Counted from the stretch's first letter, positions 17,293 through 26,882 are shown. The stretch is 64,000 nucleotides of DNA from SZUA-35 sp963781035 (GCA_963781035.1 CAWAEN010000015.1:186001-250000); one strand, 5' to 3'. Numbers and translations are program-made. The notes: a model not told the origin generated them from the letters alone.

Positions 17293-17952
17293 ATGGTTGA
17301 TCCCGAGTTGCTCCGCACAGTCGAGCTCTTCGCAGACTTCAGCGACGACGAACTCGCGAGGCTTGCCAGGGACTGCGCCACGATGGAACTCCAGCGGGGT
17401 GACGTACTCTTCGCCGAAGGCGACCAGCCGGATCAGCTCTACGTCACGCTCAGCGGCCGCATCGCGATGGTCAACCGATCCGTCGACGGTCGCGAATCAG
17501 TCGTTGCCCTGATGGAAGACGGCGACCTCTTCGGTGAGATGCCCTTGTTCGACTCGCAGAAGCGGTCCACCGACGCCCGTGCCCTGGAACCGTCCACGGC
17601 GATCTCGATTCCCTACGGCCCACTTCGGTCGATCTACGAGACCAATCCGACGCAGCTGTGGAGGGTCGTGGCGCTGCTGGCCAAACGGCTGCGGGCGATG
17701 GACGGCGTGCTCGCCGACTCGGTCTTCCTCGACGTCACCGGGCGAACGGCCAAACGACTGCTCGAGATCGCCGGCGATCACGACGAGTTCGCCCTCCCCG
17801 TCACACAGGAGGAGCTGGCCGGCATGGTCGGAGCCAGTCGCGAACGAGTGAACAAGGCGATCGCCAGTTTCATCCGTCTCGGCTGGCTCGAGCAGCGAGA
17901 TCGGCGCTACGTCATCGTCAAGCGGGATCAGCTGGAGTTGCGGTCCCGCTGA
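17293..17952 (+). CDS. Crp/Fnr-family transcriptional regulator
   Basis: A 219-residue regulator. The N-terminal cyclic-nucleotide-binding beta-roll has the phosphate-binding-cassette region GDLFGEMPLFDSQKRSTDARA, close to the cAMP-type sequence of mycobacterial Crp. The C-terminal helix-turn-helix reads LPVTQEELAGMVGASRERVN, of the Crp type. This placement next to ispD and disA is not a known conserved operon. The ATG at 17293 is chosen over the GTG at 17257 because it has a TACGGT hexamer 6 nt upstream and a Crp-like palindrome further up. The ligand is probably cAMP, but this is inferred from similarity only. Confidence 0.88.
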   Translation: MVDPELLRTVELFADFSDDELARLARDCATMELQRGDVLFAEGDQPDQLYVTLSGRIAMVNRSVDGRESVVALMEDGDLFGEMPLFDSQKRSTDARALEPSTAISIPYGPLRSIYETNPTQLWRVVALLAKRLRAMDGVLADSVFLDVTGRTAKRLLEIAGDHDEFALPVTQEELAGMVGASRERVNKAIASFIRLGWLEQRDRRYVIVKRDQLELRSR

Positions 17953-19056
17953 TCAGAATCGGCGAACCGACCCGCTCTTGCGGCGGGCGGCCGACGCCGC
18001 GCTCGAGATGGCGAGGTGCAGCTCTGCGGCGCGGCGCTCGCTCATTCCCTCGACCAGCTGGAGTTCATCCGGCGTTGCCGCCAGCAAGACGTCGAGAGTG
18101 CCGAAGTGCTCGACGAGGTTCTCCATGACGGCACCGGACAGTCGCGGTACCCGTGTGAGCAGACCGAGCCCTCGCGGGTTCAGTGATGCATTGAGATCGG
18201 TGCCGGCCGATGCCAGGTGCAGGGTCTTGGCCATGATCTCTTCGTTGAAGAGGGCATCATCATCGAGCGCAGAAAGGGCCGTCATGGCCTCCTCCACACG
18301 GAACGTGGTGTCGTCCTGGAAGTAGTCGCGGATGAGCAGTCGCCGATCGTCGGCAACACCGCCCATCAACTCGTTCAGCTGGAGCCGAACGAGGCGACCG
18401 TCAGAACCGAGCTCCAGGAGGTTTCGTTCGATCTCCGACGCGATCCGAACTGTCATCTCGGCCCGCTGCAGCACCTCCACCACGTCCTTGAGCGCCACGA
18501 GGTTGTTGATTTCGAGGGCGGCGAGGGTGTGGGTGACCTGATCGAGACGATTGCGGTACCGCTCCAGCGTCTGCAGCGCCTGGTTCGAGCGCTCGAGTAG
18601 CCGACTCACCGGCTCGAGGGAGTGTCGTTGGTCTCCGACGTAGGCCTGGATCTCCTTGCGTGACTGCGACACCGCAATCACGGGCACGTGCAGGCTGCGG
18701 GCCACTCGCTCGGCGGTGCGATGCCTCGTGCCCGTCTCGGCCGTTGGCACGTTGGGATTCGGGACGAGGTGGACATTGGCTCGGGCGATCCGGCTGCCAT
18801 CGGATGCAAGGATGATGGCCCCGTCCATCTTCGCCAGCTCCGACAGGCGTTGTGGCGTGAACGCCGCGTCGAGCAGGAAGCCCCCGGAGCAGATGTTCAG
18901 CACGTCTGGGCCGTCTCCGAAGACGATCAAGCCACCGCGTCCGGATTGGAGGACCCGGTCCAAGCCTTCGCGCAGGGGCGTACCAGGCGCCACCTGAGTG
19001 AGCGCACGCGCCATCGCGCCATCGAGGTCGAACTCCATCGCAGCATCGTAGTTCAT
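17953..19056 (-). CDS. disA: DNA integrity scanning protein DisA, diadenylate cyclase
   Basis: DisA makes c-di-AMP from two ATP and scans DNA for branched structures. The 367-residue protein has the DAC domain with DGAIILASDGSRI and the RHRTAERVA motif that binds ATP and metal, a central helical spine, and C-terminal helix-hairpin-helix repeats (LGLLTRVPRLSGAVMENLV, LQLVEGMSERRAAEL) for DNA binding. It follows radA by 15 nt, the usual actinobacterial radA-disA pair. The annotated start is the ATG at 19056. A second ATG at 19038 has TACGAT 6 nt upstream, which could give an independent leaderless transcript. It is convergent with the Crp-like gene; the stops touch. Confidence 0.95.
   Translation of the reverse strand: MNYDAAMEFDLDGAMARALTQVAPGTPLREGLDRVLQSGRGGLIVFGDGPDVLNICSGGFLLDAAFTPQRLSELAKMDGAIILASDGSRIARANVHLVPNPNVPTAETGTRHRTAERVARSLHVPVIAVSQSRKEIQAYVGDQRHSLEPVSRLLERSNQALQTLERYRNRLDQVTHTLAALEINNLVALKDVVEVLQRAEMTVRIASEIERNLLELGSDGRLVRLQLNELMGGVADDRRLLIRDYFQDDTTFRVEEAMTALSALDDDALFNEEIMAKTLHLASAGTDLNASLNPRGLGLLTRVPRLSGAVMENLVEHFGTLDVLLAATPDELQLVEGMSERRAAELHLAISSAASAARRKSGSVRRF
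19045..19050 (-). promoter_or_regulatory. Possible internal -10 element for disA
   Basis: Minus-strand TACGAT, 6 nt before the in-frame ATG at 19038. It would allow disA expression independent of radA. Confidence 0.3.
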
Positions 19057-19071
19057 CTCTTCGTGTTGGCG

Positions 19072-20428
19072 TCAGAAGGGTGAGCCGACCGGTGCGGGGA
19101 GTTCGGCGACGGCGTCGGCGATCGTTCCGACCCTGATGAGGCGCATGCCGGTGGGGCCCTCGGCCGCCGAGGTCGGCACGATGGCTTCCCGGAAGCCGAG
19201 CCGGTGGGCCTCCGCCAGGCGACGCTCCATCTGGGGCACCGATCGAACCTCACCGGAGAGTCCCAGCTCACCGCAGGCAACGAGCCCAGCTGGGAAGGGA
19301 CGATCAGCAATGGCCGAAACCACGGCAAGAGCGATCCCGAGATCGGCCCCTGGTTCGACGACCGATGCACCACCGGCAACGGAGGTGAACACCTGCTGCC
19401 CGAAGGTCGACACCCCCGCACGTTGCTCGAGGACGGCACACACCAACTTCACCCTGCTGACGCTCAATCCCTCGGTCTGCACTGCGGCCGGACGCTCGCC
19501 GTGAGGCGAGGCCAGGGCCTGGACCTCGACCAGGACGGGTCGGTGACCATCGAGGGCCGGCACGACGATCGACCCGGCGGTGTCCAGACGACGATCGGCC
19601 AGAAAGCGGCCGCTCGGGTCGGCGATCGCTTCGAGTCCCAGCCCCGTCATCTCGAACAGCCCGACATCGGTTGTCGGCCCGAAACGATGCTTCACCGCTC
19701 GCAGGAAACGAATGTCGTGGTGCCGATCGCCGGTGAACGACAGCACGGTGTCGACGACGTGTTCGAGCAAACGGGGGCCCAGCCAGTGCACCGTCCTTCG
19801 TGACGTGCCCGATGATGATCAGCGAGGTGTCGGTGGACTTGGCCACGGCGACGAGACGCGCCGCTGCTTCTCGCACTTGGGTGACCGATCCCGGCGACGC
19901 ATCCAGTGCGGCGACACGGAGCGTCTGTATCGAATCGATCACGGCCACTGCCGGACGTTCCTCGGCGAGCGTCGAGACGATGGTCTCCACGGTGGTGTCG
20001 TCGAGCACCATCAGCGACGGCGGAACCGAACCGAGCCGAGCGGCACGGGCGGCCACCTGCGACGGTGCCTCCTCACCGGTGACGAGCAGGACGCCGGCGC
20101 CGGTCGATGCCACCGAACATGCGATCTGCAGCGTGAGAGTCGACTTGCCGACACCCGGTTCACCACTCAACAACGTGACCGAGCCGGCCACGAGACCGCC
20201 GCCGAGGACACGATCGACCTCGACGAGACCGACCGGGTTCGGAACCGAGGTCGAACCGTCGAATCCGGCGAGAGGATCAACGGCCCGCGCCGCCATCGTC
20301 GATCGTGGCCGGGCCTGCATGACCTCCTCGATCGTCGCCCACCCCTCGCAGGAGGTGCACTGTCCGATCCATGCCGGTGTCTCGGCACCGCACGATCGAC
20401 ATACGAAGATCCGTCGTTGTCTTGCCAT
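19072..20428 (-). CDS. radA: DNA repair protein RadA (Sms), frame break
   Basis: RadA drives branch migration in recombinational repair. Domains in order: C4 zinc finger (CRSCGAETPAWIGQCTSC), RecA-like ATPase with Walker A GEPGVGKST, and a Lon-protease-like C-terminal domain. The RadA signature KNRFG reads KHRFG here (AVKHRFGPTTDVGLFEM), an Asn to His change in a functionally important motif. A +1 frame change near 19788-19792 falls in a CCCCC run; removing one C joins DGALAGPRLLEHVVDTV. The ATG at 20428 (MARQRRIFVC) is preferred to one four codons upstream. It sits between an LLM oxidoreductase gene and disA on one strand. Confidence 0.93.
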
Positions 20429-20469
20429 GCGATGGATCATGACAACAGGCTGTGACAGCCTCCTCGGCC

Positions 20470-21393
20470 TCAGCCGCCGTTGACGGCGTCGATCACCGGG
20501 GCGAAGTCATCGAGTGATCGCACGACGAAGTAGCGAGATGCCCCAACGCAGGCGGCAACGCTCGATCTTCTCGGCGATCTCATCGACCGTACCGATCAGG
20601 ACGTAGGGGATCTCTGCAACGTCATCGCGAGTGAGCCCATCGACGCGTCCGCACAGCTCGGCGATCGACGACTCGGCATCGTCGGTGATGTCGACCACCT
20701 GCACGAGGGCGTTGAGTTCCAGCTCGGGAAAACGCTCACCGGCTCCGGCCCGGACTTGCTCGAGCTGGCCATCGAGATGTGCGCGTCGTCCACGTCACCG
20801 TGTGGCGGTGGCCGTCCTCGAGGGTTCGACCCAGGCCCTGCAGCCCGATGATGTCTGCGTGGGCGCCGGCGTGACCGAGAAGCGCACGGCCATTGCCTCC
20901 GACCAGGATCGGGCAGCCGCTCCTGCACCGAGCGGTCGATCCTGGCGCCTCTGATGCGATGCTGCGGGCCGTCGTGATCAACCGTCTGCCCGTCGAGCAG
21001 CGCCCGAAGGATCTCGACCTGTTCGGCCAATTGCGACTTGCGATCCGCCGCCGAAAGACGCTCGACCCCGGTCTCGTCGTACTCATGAGGCGTGTGGCCG
21101 GCTCCCAGCCCGAGCTCGAATCTGCCGTTCGACAGGTGGTCGAGCGTGGACGCTTCCCAGGCCAACTGAACGGGGTTCCTCATCGTGACGTTGAGCACGA
21201 AGGTGCCGAGCCGGATGCTCGACGTTCGCTCGGCGGCAGCGGCCAACACCGGGAGCGGAGCCGGTCCCGGCCCGACGTGGTCGGATACGCAGAACACATC
21301 GAATCCGGCAGTTTCGGCCCTCTCGGCCACATCCTGCGGGTCGAGGCCGTCCTGGCGGGCGTACTGGCACCCGAACCGCACTCGTGTCGTCAC
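20470..21393 (-). CDS. F420-type LLM class oxidoreductase, several frame breaks
   Basis: A luciferase-like monooxygenase family protein, probably F420-dependent. Blocks are RFGCQYARQDGLDPQDVAER, VFCVSDHVGPGP, IRLGTFVLNVTMRNPVQLA, LDHLSNGRFELGLGAGH, then LPILVGGNGRALLGHAGAHA and the end YFVVRSLDDFAPVIDAV. At least four frame changes lie between 20530 and 20935. The pieces align end to end as one protein of about 305 residues. The start is GTG at 21393, overlapping the preceding stop as GTGA, which implies translational coupling. Substrate unknown. The damage may be sequence error or real decay. Confidence 0.75.
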
Positions 21394-22895
21394 TCCGCTG
21401 GAGTCGACACGTCGAAGCTGCGAAGGATGGCGTGACCGTTCGACTCCTCCACGGTGGCGCCCGGAGCGAACCAGGCCGTCTGGTATCCGTATTCCCGGGC
21501 CGCGTCGAGGTTGGCGAGGTCGTCGTCGACGACCATGATCAGGCTCGGTGGTTGACCCGTGACTCGGCGAAGCACCTCGTAGATGGGGCGGTCGGGCTTG
21601 CGCACGCCCACGGCGCCGCTCATCACCCACGGGTCGATGAGCCCGCCGAGACTGTGCTTGGTCTTCAGCTTGTTGGCCCACGAGGTGGCGTCGTTCGTGA
21701 CGCAGGCGACCTGTACGCCCTGGTCGCGTAACGTTCGGAGGAACTTGATCACCCCCGGGTTCAACTGAAATCGGCTGAGATAGGCATCGTCGAGCTCGTT
21801 CGGCTCACCCTCGATGCCGATGGCGCGCCAGAAGTCGGCCGTGGTCATCCGCCCCAGGCTGAGGGCACGCGACCGGGCCACGATCTCGTCCTCGGTCACC
21901 ATCGACCCCATTTCGCGAACGAAGGGCACCAGGATGTCGTGGATGTCGTTCCCCTCGCGGTAGACGACGCCCATCCCGTCGAGGGCAACCACCACCGGCG
22001 TGGTCGACACCTCGTCGGTGTCGATGTTCGATTTCGCGGCAGGGATGACCGGGGCCCCCCGTTTCTTCGGCTTCGGCTTCGGCTTCGGCTGCGAGGTCGT
22101 GCTCGGCTTCTTCTTGCGCCGATTCTGGGGGCGGACCAGGCGAAGGGCCTGACCCAACAACACCAGACCGGCGAGGACGGCAGCCAGGATCGCGACACCG
22201 CGCCACACGAGCGCAGTCACCGTTCGGGTCGATGATGCAATGGAGACCGTCGTCGCGCTCGTGTCGGCGAGCGTCGTCTCCCAGACCCGCACCGTGGTGT
22301 CGTCGCCGGCAAGGGCCTCACCCGTCGACTGATCGACGAGGATCGGGTCACCCGGAAGCTCTATCTCGAGGCGGACACGCACATCCGATGCCGTCGCTCC
22401 GTAGCGAGTGGCCAGATCCTCGATCGACCTGCCGAGCGCTGCCACCAGCTCGGAATCGCCGAACGGCTCGAGACCGGCCGGGTTGATCGAGCCGTCGATC
22501 GAGTAGTCGACCCGGGCAAACCCCTTTGTCCGTTCGAGCCGGAAATCCCCGAAGAGATCAGCCTCGCCGGAGATCTCGCGCATGATCGCGTCGAGTTGTT
22601 CCGGGGTCCCGAAGGCCTTCGTCGCCGACAGCTGGAGACCGCCGTTGTCGAGGCGCTGTGGCGCATCGGTCTGCCAACCCGCGTCGTCGAGGTCACCGAG
22701 CGCGAGGCCGACCGTGCCGAGGTCGATGATGGCGCTGCTGGCCGCTCCGTCGAGCACGACCTCGGTGCGGACAAGACCCGAACCATCCTCCTCGACAGTG
22801 ACGTCGACCAGGACCGACGAGTCACACCCGACCAGGAAGAGGAGGGCCGCGACGACCGACAACCGTCGAAGAATGGTCGAAAAGGCCCGAAGCAC
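21390..22895 (-). CDS. Lipoprotein LppM-like domain fused to a cytoplasmic HAD-like domain
   Basis: A 501-residue intact frame with unusual architecture. A lipoprotein signal (VVAALLFLVGC, lipobox LVGC) is followed by an extracytoplasmic LppM-like beta domain (VLVDVTVEEDGSGLVRTEVV), then a membrane helix (ALVWRGVAILAAVLAGLVLL), a basic Lys/Pro linker (KPKPKPKKR) and a complete HAD fold from about residue 300. HAD motifs II (VTNDATSW), III (VRKPDRPIYE) and IV (MVVDDDLANLDAA) are present. Motif I is ALDGMGVVY, where the second Asp is Met308. LppM in mycobacteria is linked to lipomannan traffic. GTG start at 22895 with TAGCTT 6 nt upstream. Confidence 0.75.
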   Translation of the reverse strand: MLRAFSTILRRLSVVAALLFLVGCDSSVLVDVTVEEDGSGLVRTEVVLDGAASSAIIDLGTVGLALGDLDDAGWQTDAPQRLDNGGLQLSATKAFGTPEQLDAIMREISGEADLFGDFRLERTKGFARVDYSIDGSINPAGLEPFGDSELVAALGRSIEDLATRYGATASDVRVRLEIELPGDPILVDQSTGEALAGDDTTVRVWETTLADTSATTVSIASSTRTVTALVWRGVAILAAVLAGLVLLGQALRLVRPQNRRKKKPSTTSQPKPKPKPKKRGAPVIPAAKSNIDTDEVSTTPVVVALDGMGVVYREGNDIHDILVPFVREMGSMVTEDEIVARSRALSLGRMTTADFWRAIGIEGEPNELDDAYLSRFQLNPGVIKFLRTLRDQGVQVACVTNDATSWANKLKTKHSLGGLIDPWVMSGAVGVRKPDRPIYEVLRRVTGQPPSLIMVVDDDLANLDAAREYGYQTAWFAPGATVEESNGHAILRSFDVSTPAE

Positions 22896-22901
22896 CGCCC
22901 C

Positions 22902-22907
22902 AAGCTA
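22902..22907 (-). promoter_or_regulatory. -10 element before the LppM-HAD fusion gene
   Basis: Minus-strand TAGCTT, 6 nt before the GTG at 22895. The unit downstream is fusion gene, LLM oxidoreductase, radA and disA. Confidence 0.5.
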
Positions 22908-22928
22908 GTGGAACGGTGCTTCGGTGGA

Positions 22929-23004
22929 GTTCACACTTCACGGTTCTGCGAGTTGCGAGCGTCAGCGTTCACACTCGACACGAACGCGAGTTGAGAGCGT
23001 CAGC
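22929..23004. repeat. Two tandem copies of a 38-bp unit between clpC and the fusion gene
   Basis: The copies at 22929-22966 and 22967-23004 both begin GTTCACACT and end GCGAGTTGMGAGCGTCAGC; the middle differs at several positions. A small G+C-rich hairpin (GGCCC/GGGCC, 23024-23037) follows and may help end clpC transcription on the minus strand. No gene is seen in 22908-23049. Confidence 0.7.
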
Positions 23005-23049
23005 GAGCAACTGAGGAACGGGAGGCCCCAGGGGGCCGACCGTTCACGT

Positions 23050-25588
23050 TCACTCGGTCTCGGCGAGCTCCGGGGTCGACGGAGGCTGGAAGCCCTCGTG
23101 GGCCGTGAAGGTCGAGCTGGCGCTGACCTTCGTCGTCGGTGCCGACGTCGACGACGATGATCTCGCCGGCGCGGAACTCCTTGTAGAGGAGCTTCTCCGA
23201 CAGCGGGTCCTCGACCAGACGCTGGATCGCACGACGCAGCGGACGAGCACCCAGCGTCGGGTCGTAGCCCTCGTCGGCCAGGTGGTGCTTGGCGTCGTCG
23301 GTGAGCTCGAGGCCGATGCCCTGGCCCTCGAGCTGCTCGACGGTGCGCTTGATCAGCAGGTCGACGATCTCGGTGACCTCGGCCTTGCTCAGCTCGTGGA
23401 AGACGATGGTCTCGTCGATGCGGTTGAGGAACTCGGGCCGGAAGTGCGCCTTCAGCGCGTCGTTGACCTTCTCCTTCATCCGCTCGTAGGTGACGGCCTC
23501 GTCGTTCTTGGCGAAGCCGAGGGTGGCCTTGCGCAGATCGTGGGTGCCGAGGTTGGAGGTCATGATCAGCACGGTGTTGCGGAAGTCGACCGAACGACCC
23601 TGCGAGTCGGTGAGACGACCCTCCTCCAGGATCTGCAGCAGGGTGTTGAAGACGTCGGGGTGGGCCTTCTCGATCTCGTCGAAGAGCACCACGGAGAACG
23701 GCTTGCGCCGAACGGCCTCGGTGAGCTGGCCGCCCTCTTCGTAGCCGACGTAGCCGGGAGGCGAACCGACGAGGCGGCTGACGGTGTGCTTCTCCATGTA
23801 CTCGGACATGTCGAGCGTGATCAGGGCCTTCTCGTCGCCGAACAGGAACTCGGCGAGCGTCTTGGCCAGCTCGGTCTTGCCGACACCGGACGGGCCGAGG
23901 AAGATGAACGAACCCGACGGGCGCTTCGGGTCCTTGAGGCCGGCCCGGGTGCGACGGATCGCCTGGGAGACGGCCTTGATGGCGTCTTCCTGGCCGATGA
24001 CCCGCTTGTGGAGCTCGTCCTCCATGCGGAGGAGCTTCTCGGTCTCCTCCTCGGTGAGCTTGTAGACGGGGATGCCGGTCCAGATCGACAGCACCTCGGC
24101 GATCGCCTCCTCGTCGACCTCGTCGAACAGATCGACGCCGGAGGCCTTGATCTCGGCCTCCATCTCCTCCTTTCGGGCGAGGAGCTCCTTCTCCTTGTCG
24201 CGGAGACTGCCGGCCTCTTCGAAGTTCTGGTTCTCGACCGCCGCCTTCTTCTGGTTGACGACGTCGGCGATCTCGGTCTCGAGCTCCTTGAACTCCGGCG
24301 GTGTGCTCATGCGCTTGATGCGCAGGCGGGAGCCGGCCTCGTCGATGAGGTCGATGGCCTTGTCGGGCAGGTGACGGTCGGCGATGTAGCGATCGGCCAG
24401 GTTGGCCGCCGCCACGAGCGCCTGGTCGGTGATGGTGACCCGGTGGTGGCTCTCGTAGCGATCGCGCAGACCCTTGAGGATCTCGATCGTGTGCTCGACG
24501 GTCGGCTCTTCGACCTTCGATCGGCTGGAAGCGACGCTCGAGTGCAGCGTCCTTCTCGAGGTGCTTGCGGTACTCGTCGAGCGTGGTGGCACCGATGGTC
24601 TGGAGCTCACCACGAGCCAGCATCGGCTTGAGGATGCTGGCGGCGTCGATGGCACCCTCGGCCGCGCCGGCACCGACGAGGGTGTGGATCTCGTCGATGA
24701 AGAGGATGATGTCGCCGCGGGTCTTGATCTCCTTGAGCACCTTCTTGAGGCGCTCCTCGAAATCGCCGCGGTAGCGGGAGCCGGCGACGAGTGCACCGAG
24801 GTCGAGCGTGTAGAGCTGCTTGCCCGCTGAGGGTGTCGGGCACGTCGTCGGCCGCGATCGTCTGGGCCAGGCCCTCGACGATGGCGGTCTTGCCGACGCC
24901 GGGCTCACCGATGAGCACCGGGTTGTTCTTGGTGCGGCGGCTGAGGACCTGCATGACGCGCTCGGTCTCGCGGCATGCGACCGATGACGGGTCGAGCTTC
25001 TTCTCGCGGGCCAGCTGGGTGAGGTTGCGACCGAACTGGTCGAGCACGAGCGAACCGGACTGCGTCTCGCCGCCGCTGCCGCCCGAGGTGGCGGCGGTCT
25101 TGTCGCCGCCGCTCGGGACGAGCTGCCCGCACCACCCTGGCCGACGGGCCGGAGTAGCCGGAGAGCAGCTGGATGACCTGCTGGCGGACCCGGCTGAGGT
25201 CGGCGCCGAGCTTGACCAGCACCTGGGCGGCAACGCCCTCGCCCTCACGGATCAGGCCGAGCAGGATGTGCTCGGTGCCGATGTAGTTGTGACCGAGCTG
25301 CAGCGCTTCACGCAGCGAAAGCTCGAGGACCTTCTTGGCCCGCGGCGTGAACGGGATGTGGCCGCTGGGCGACGAGCCGCCCTGACCGATGATCTCCTCG
25401 ACCTGGCTGCGCACGGCCTCGAGGGAGATGACGAGCGACTCGAGCGCCTTGGCGGCAACGCCCTCGCCCTCGTGGATGAGGCCGAGCAGGATGTGCTCGG
25501 TGCCGATGTAGTTGTGGTTGAGGAGGCGCGCTTCTTCCTGGGCCAGGACGACGACTCGGCGGGCTCGGTCGGTGAAGCGTTCGAACAT
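23050..25588 (-). CDS. clpC: ATP-dependent Clp protease ATP-binding subunit ClpC, four frame breaks
   Basis: ClpC unfolds substrates for ClpP. The start MFERFTDRARRVVVLAQEEA at 25588 has a strong GGGAGGAG ribosome binding site. Two Clp_N repeats (each with NYIGTEHILLGLI), AAA domain 1 (Walker A GEPGVGKTA, FIDEIHTLVGAG), a UVR-like middle segment, AAA domain 2 (Walker A GPSGVGKTE, SEYMEKH, PGYVGYEEGG) and the C-terminal ClpB_D2-small domain are all seen, about 845 residues. Frame changes of +1 lie near 25130, 24830 (GGG), 24520 and 23135. Removing one base each restores, for example, LSGKQLYTLDL and RFQPIKVEEPTVEHT. Essential function argues for sequence errors. Confidence 0.95.
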
Positions 25589-25758
25589 GGGGCTCCTCCC
25601 GGATGGGGGATTCGGTTTCGAGTCACGCCGGCTGCGTGACGTCGACAGAACAGTGGGAACAAGCCTACAGCGGGTCCTGTTCCCAAAGTCGGCCCGGGCG
25701 GTCACGGTCGTGAGGGATTCGTCGAAACCGCGGTTGAGCGGACGCGCGGCGCGTGTCC

Positions 25759-25764
25759 TAGCCT
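25759..25764 (+). promoter_or_regulatory. -10 element before the polyprenyl synthase gene
   Basis: TAGCCT, 6 nt before the GTG at 25771. Confidence 0.5.
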
Positions 25765-25770
25765 CGTTCC

Positions 25771-26781
25771 GTGGCCACGAACCCACTGTCGCTCCTTCCA
25801 ACCGCTGCCGCCGACAAGGAACGCGTCGAACGCACCCTTCTGGATGTGGTCCGGATCGACAACGATCCGTACCTCACCGAGATCTCCTCCCACCTGATCA
25901 AGGCCGGTGGCAAGCGACTGCGTCCGCTCTTCGCAATCGCCTCTGCTGCCGCCTCGATGGAGGACGGCTCATCGGTCCACGACGACATCGTCCGCGGCGG
26001 TGTCGCCGTCGAACTCGTCCACATCGGGTCGCTCTACCACGACGACGTCATGGACGAGGCCGAGATGCGCCGCCAGGTCATCAGCGTCAACGCCCGGTGG
26101 GGCAACCTTCGCGCCATCCTGAGCGGCGACTTCCTGCTCGCCAAGGCATCCGAGATCGCAGCCGACCTCGGTGTCGAGGTCGCCGGCCTGCTCGCCACGA
26201 CAATCGGCGATCTCTGCCGGGGCCAGGTCGGCGAGCTCCAGACGATGTACGACGTCGACCGATCCGAGGAGCAGTACTTCCCGTCGATCGCCGGCAAGAC
26301 CGCATCGCTGTACGCCGCGGCGTGTCGGATCGGCGCCATCGTGAGCGACCAGCCCCGCCGTGACATCGACCGGCTCACCGAGTTCGGGCGGCTGTACGGC
26401 ATGGCCTTCCAGGTGGTCGACGACATCCTCGACGTGATCGCCACCGACGAGCAGCTCGGCAAGCCGGCCGGCAACGACATGATCGAAGGCGTGTACAGCC
26501 TCCCTGTGATCCACACACTCGCGTGGTCGGAAGGTGGTCTGCTGCGCGAGCTCCTCACCGACGGTCTCGCCGTCGCCGAGCGCCACAAGGCGATCGACAT
26601 CGTCAGACGTGGACCCGGTGTTGCGTCGTCACTGGCAGTAGCGCAGCGCTTCATCGACGAGGCCAAGCAGGTCCTGGCCGACGTCAGCACCAACGAGGCG
26701 GCAACCGCCCTGGCCGGCGCAGCCGACCACTTGTTGACGAGCATCCCCTTCGACCGAACCGAGTCCGAGACCCACGCCTGA
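25771..26781 (+). CDS. Polyprenyl diphosphate synthase
   Basis: A 336-residue trans-prenyltransferase that condenses IPP units onto an allylic diphosphate. The first Asp-rich motif is LYHDDVMDEAEMRR and the second VVDDILDV; IKAGGKRLRPLFAIA is the IPP-binding N-terminal block. Small residues in front of the first DDxxD suggest a long product, probably the side chain of menaquinone (heptaprenyl to nonaprenyl), but chain length cannot be set from sequence alone. It starts at GTG 25771 with a correctly spaced -10 and ends in a long inverted repeat. Substrates come from the MEP pathway encoded in part at 16-17 kb. Confidence 0.9.
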   Translation: MATNPLSLLPTAAADKERVERTLLDVVRIDNDPYLTEISSHLIKAGGKRLRPLFAIASAAASMEDGSSVHDDIVRGGVAVELVHIGSLYHDDVMDEAEMRRQVISVNARWGNLRAILSGDFLLAKASEIAADLGVEVAGLLATTIGDLCRGQVGELQTMYDVDRSEEQYFPSIAGKTASLYAAACRIGAIVSDQPRRDIDRLTEFGRLYGMAFQVVDDILDVIATDEQLGKPAGNDMIEGVYSLPVIHTLAWSEGGLLRELLTDGLAVAERHKAIDIVRRGPGVASSLAVAQRFIDEAKQVLADVSTNEAATALAGAADHLLTSIPFDRTESETHA

Positions 26782-26862
26782 ACCCGAGGCAATGACCCCC
26801 GATTCTGTGGGGCTCAAACCCGAGGTTTGAGCCCCACGAATCGGGGCTGTCAGCCTCGGGTT
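26781..26862. repeat. Long near-perfect intergenic hairpin, family copy A
   Basis: Arms of about 37 nt around a 7-nt loop: AACCCGAGGC pairs with GCCTCGGGTT, TGAC with GTCA, CCCCGATTC with GAATCGGGG and GTGGGGCTCAAA with TTTGAGCCCCAC. It starts at the last base of the polyprenyl synthase stop codon and ends 8 nt before the -10 of the next gene. The core CGATTCTGTGGGGCTCAAACCC resembles the hairpins at 31741 and 54646. It probably terminates transcription. Confidence 0.85.
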
Positions 26863-26870
26863 GGGGGAAG

Positions 26871-26876
26871 TAGCGT
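26871..26876 (+). promoter_or_regulatory. -10 element before the histidine kinase gene
   Basis: TAGCGT, 6 nt before the ATG at 26883. Confidence 0.5.
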
Positions 26877-26882
26877 GCGAGA

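Noticed and set aside
23050..25588. Programmed frameshifting in clpC or topA
   Set aside because: The sites differ from each other, lack a slippery heptamer with a stem-loop, and similar breaks occur in many unrelated genes.
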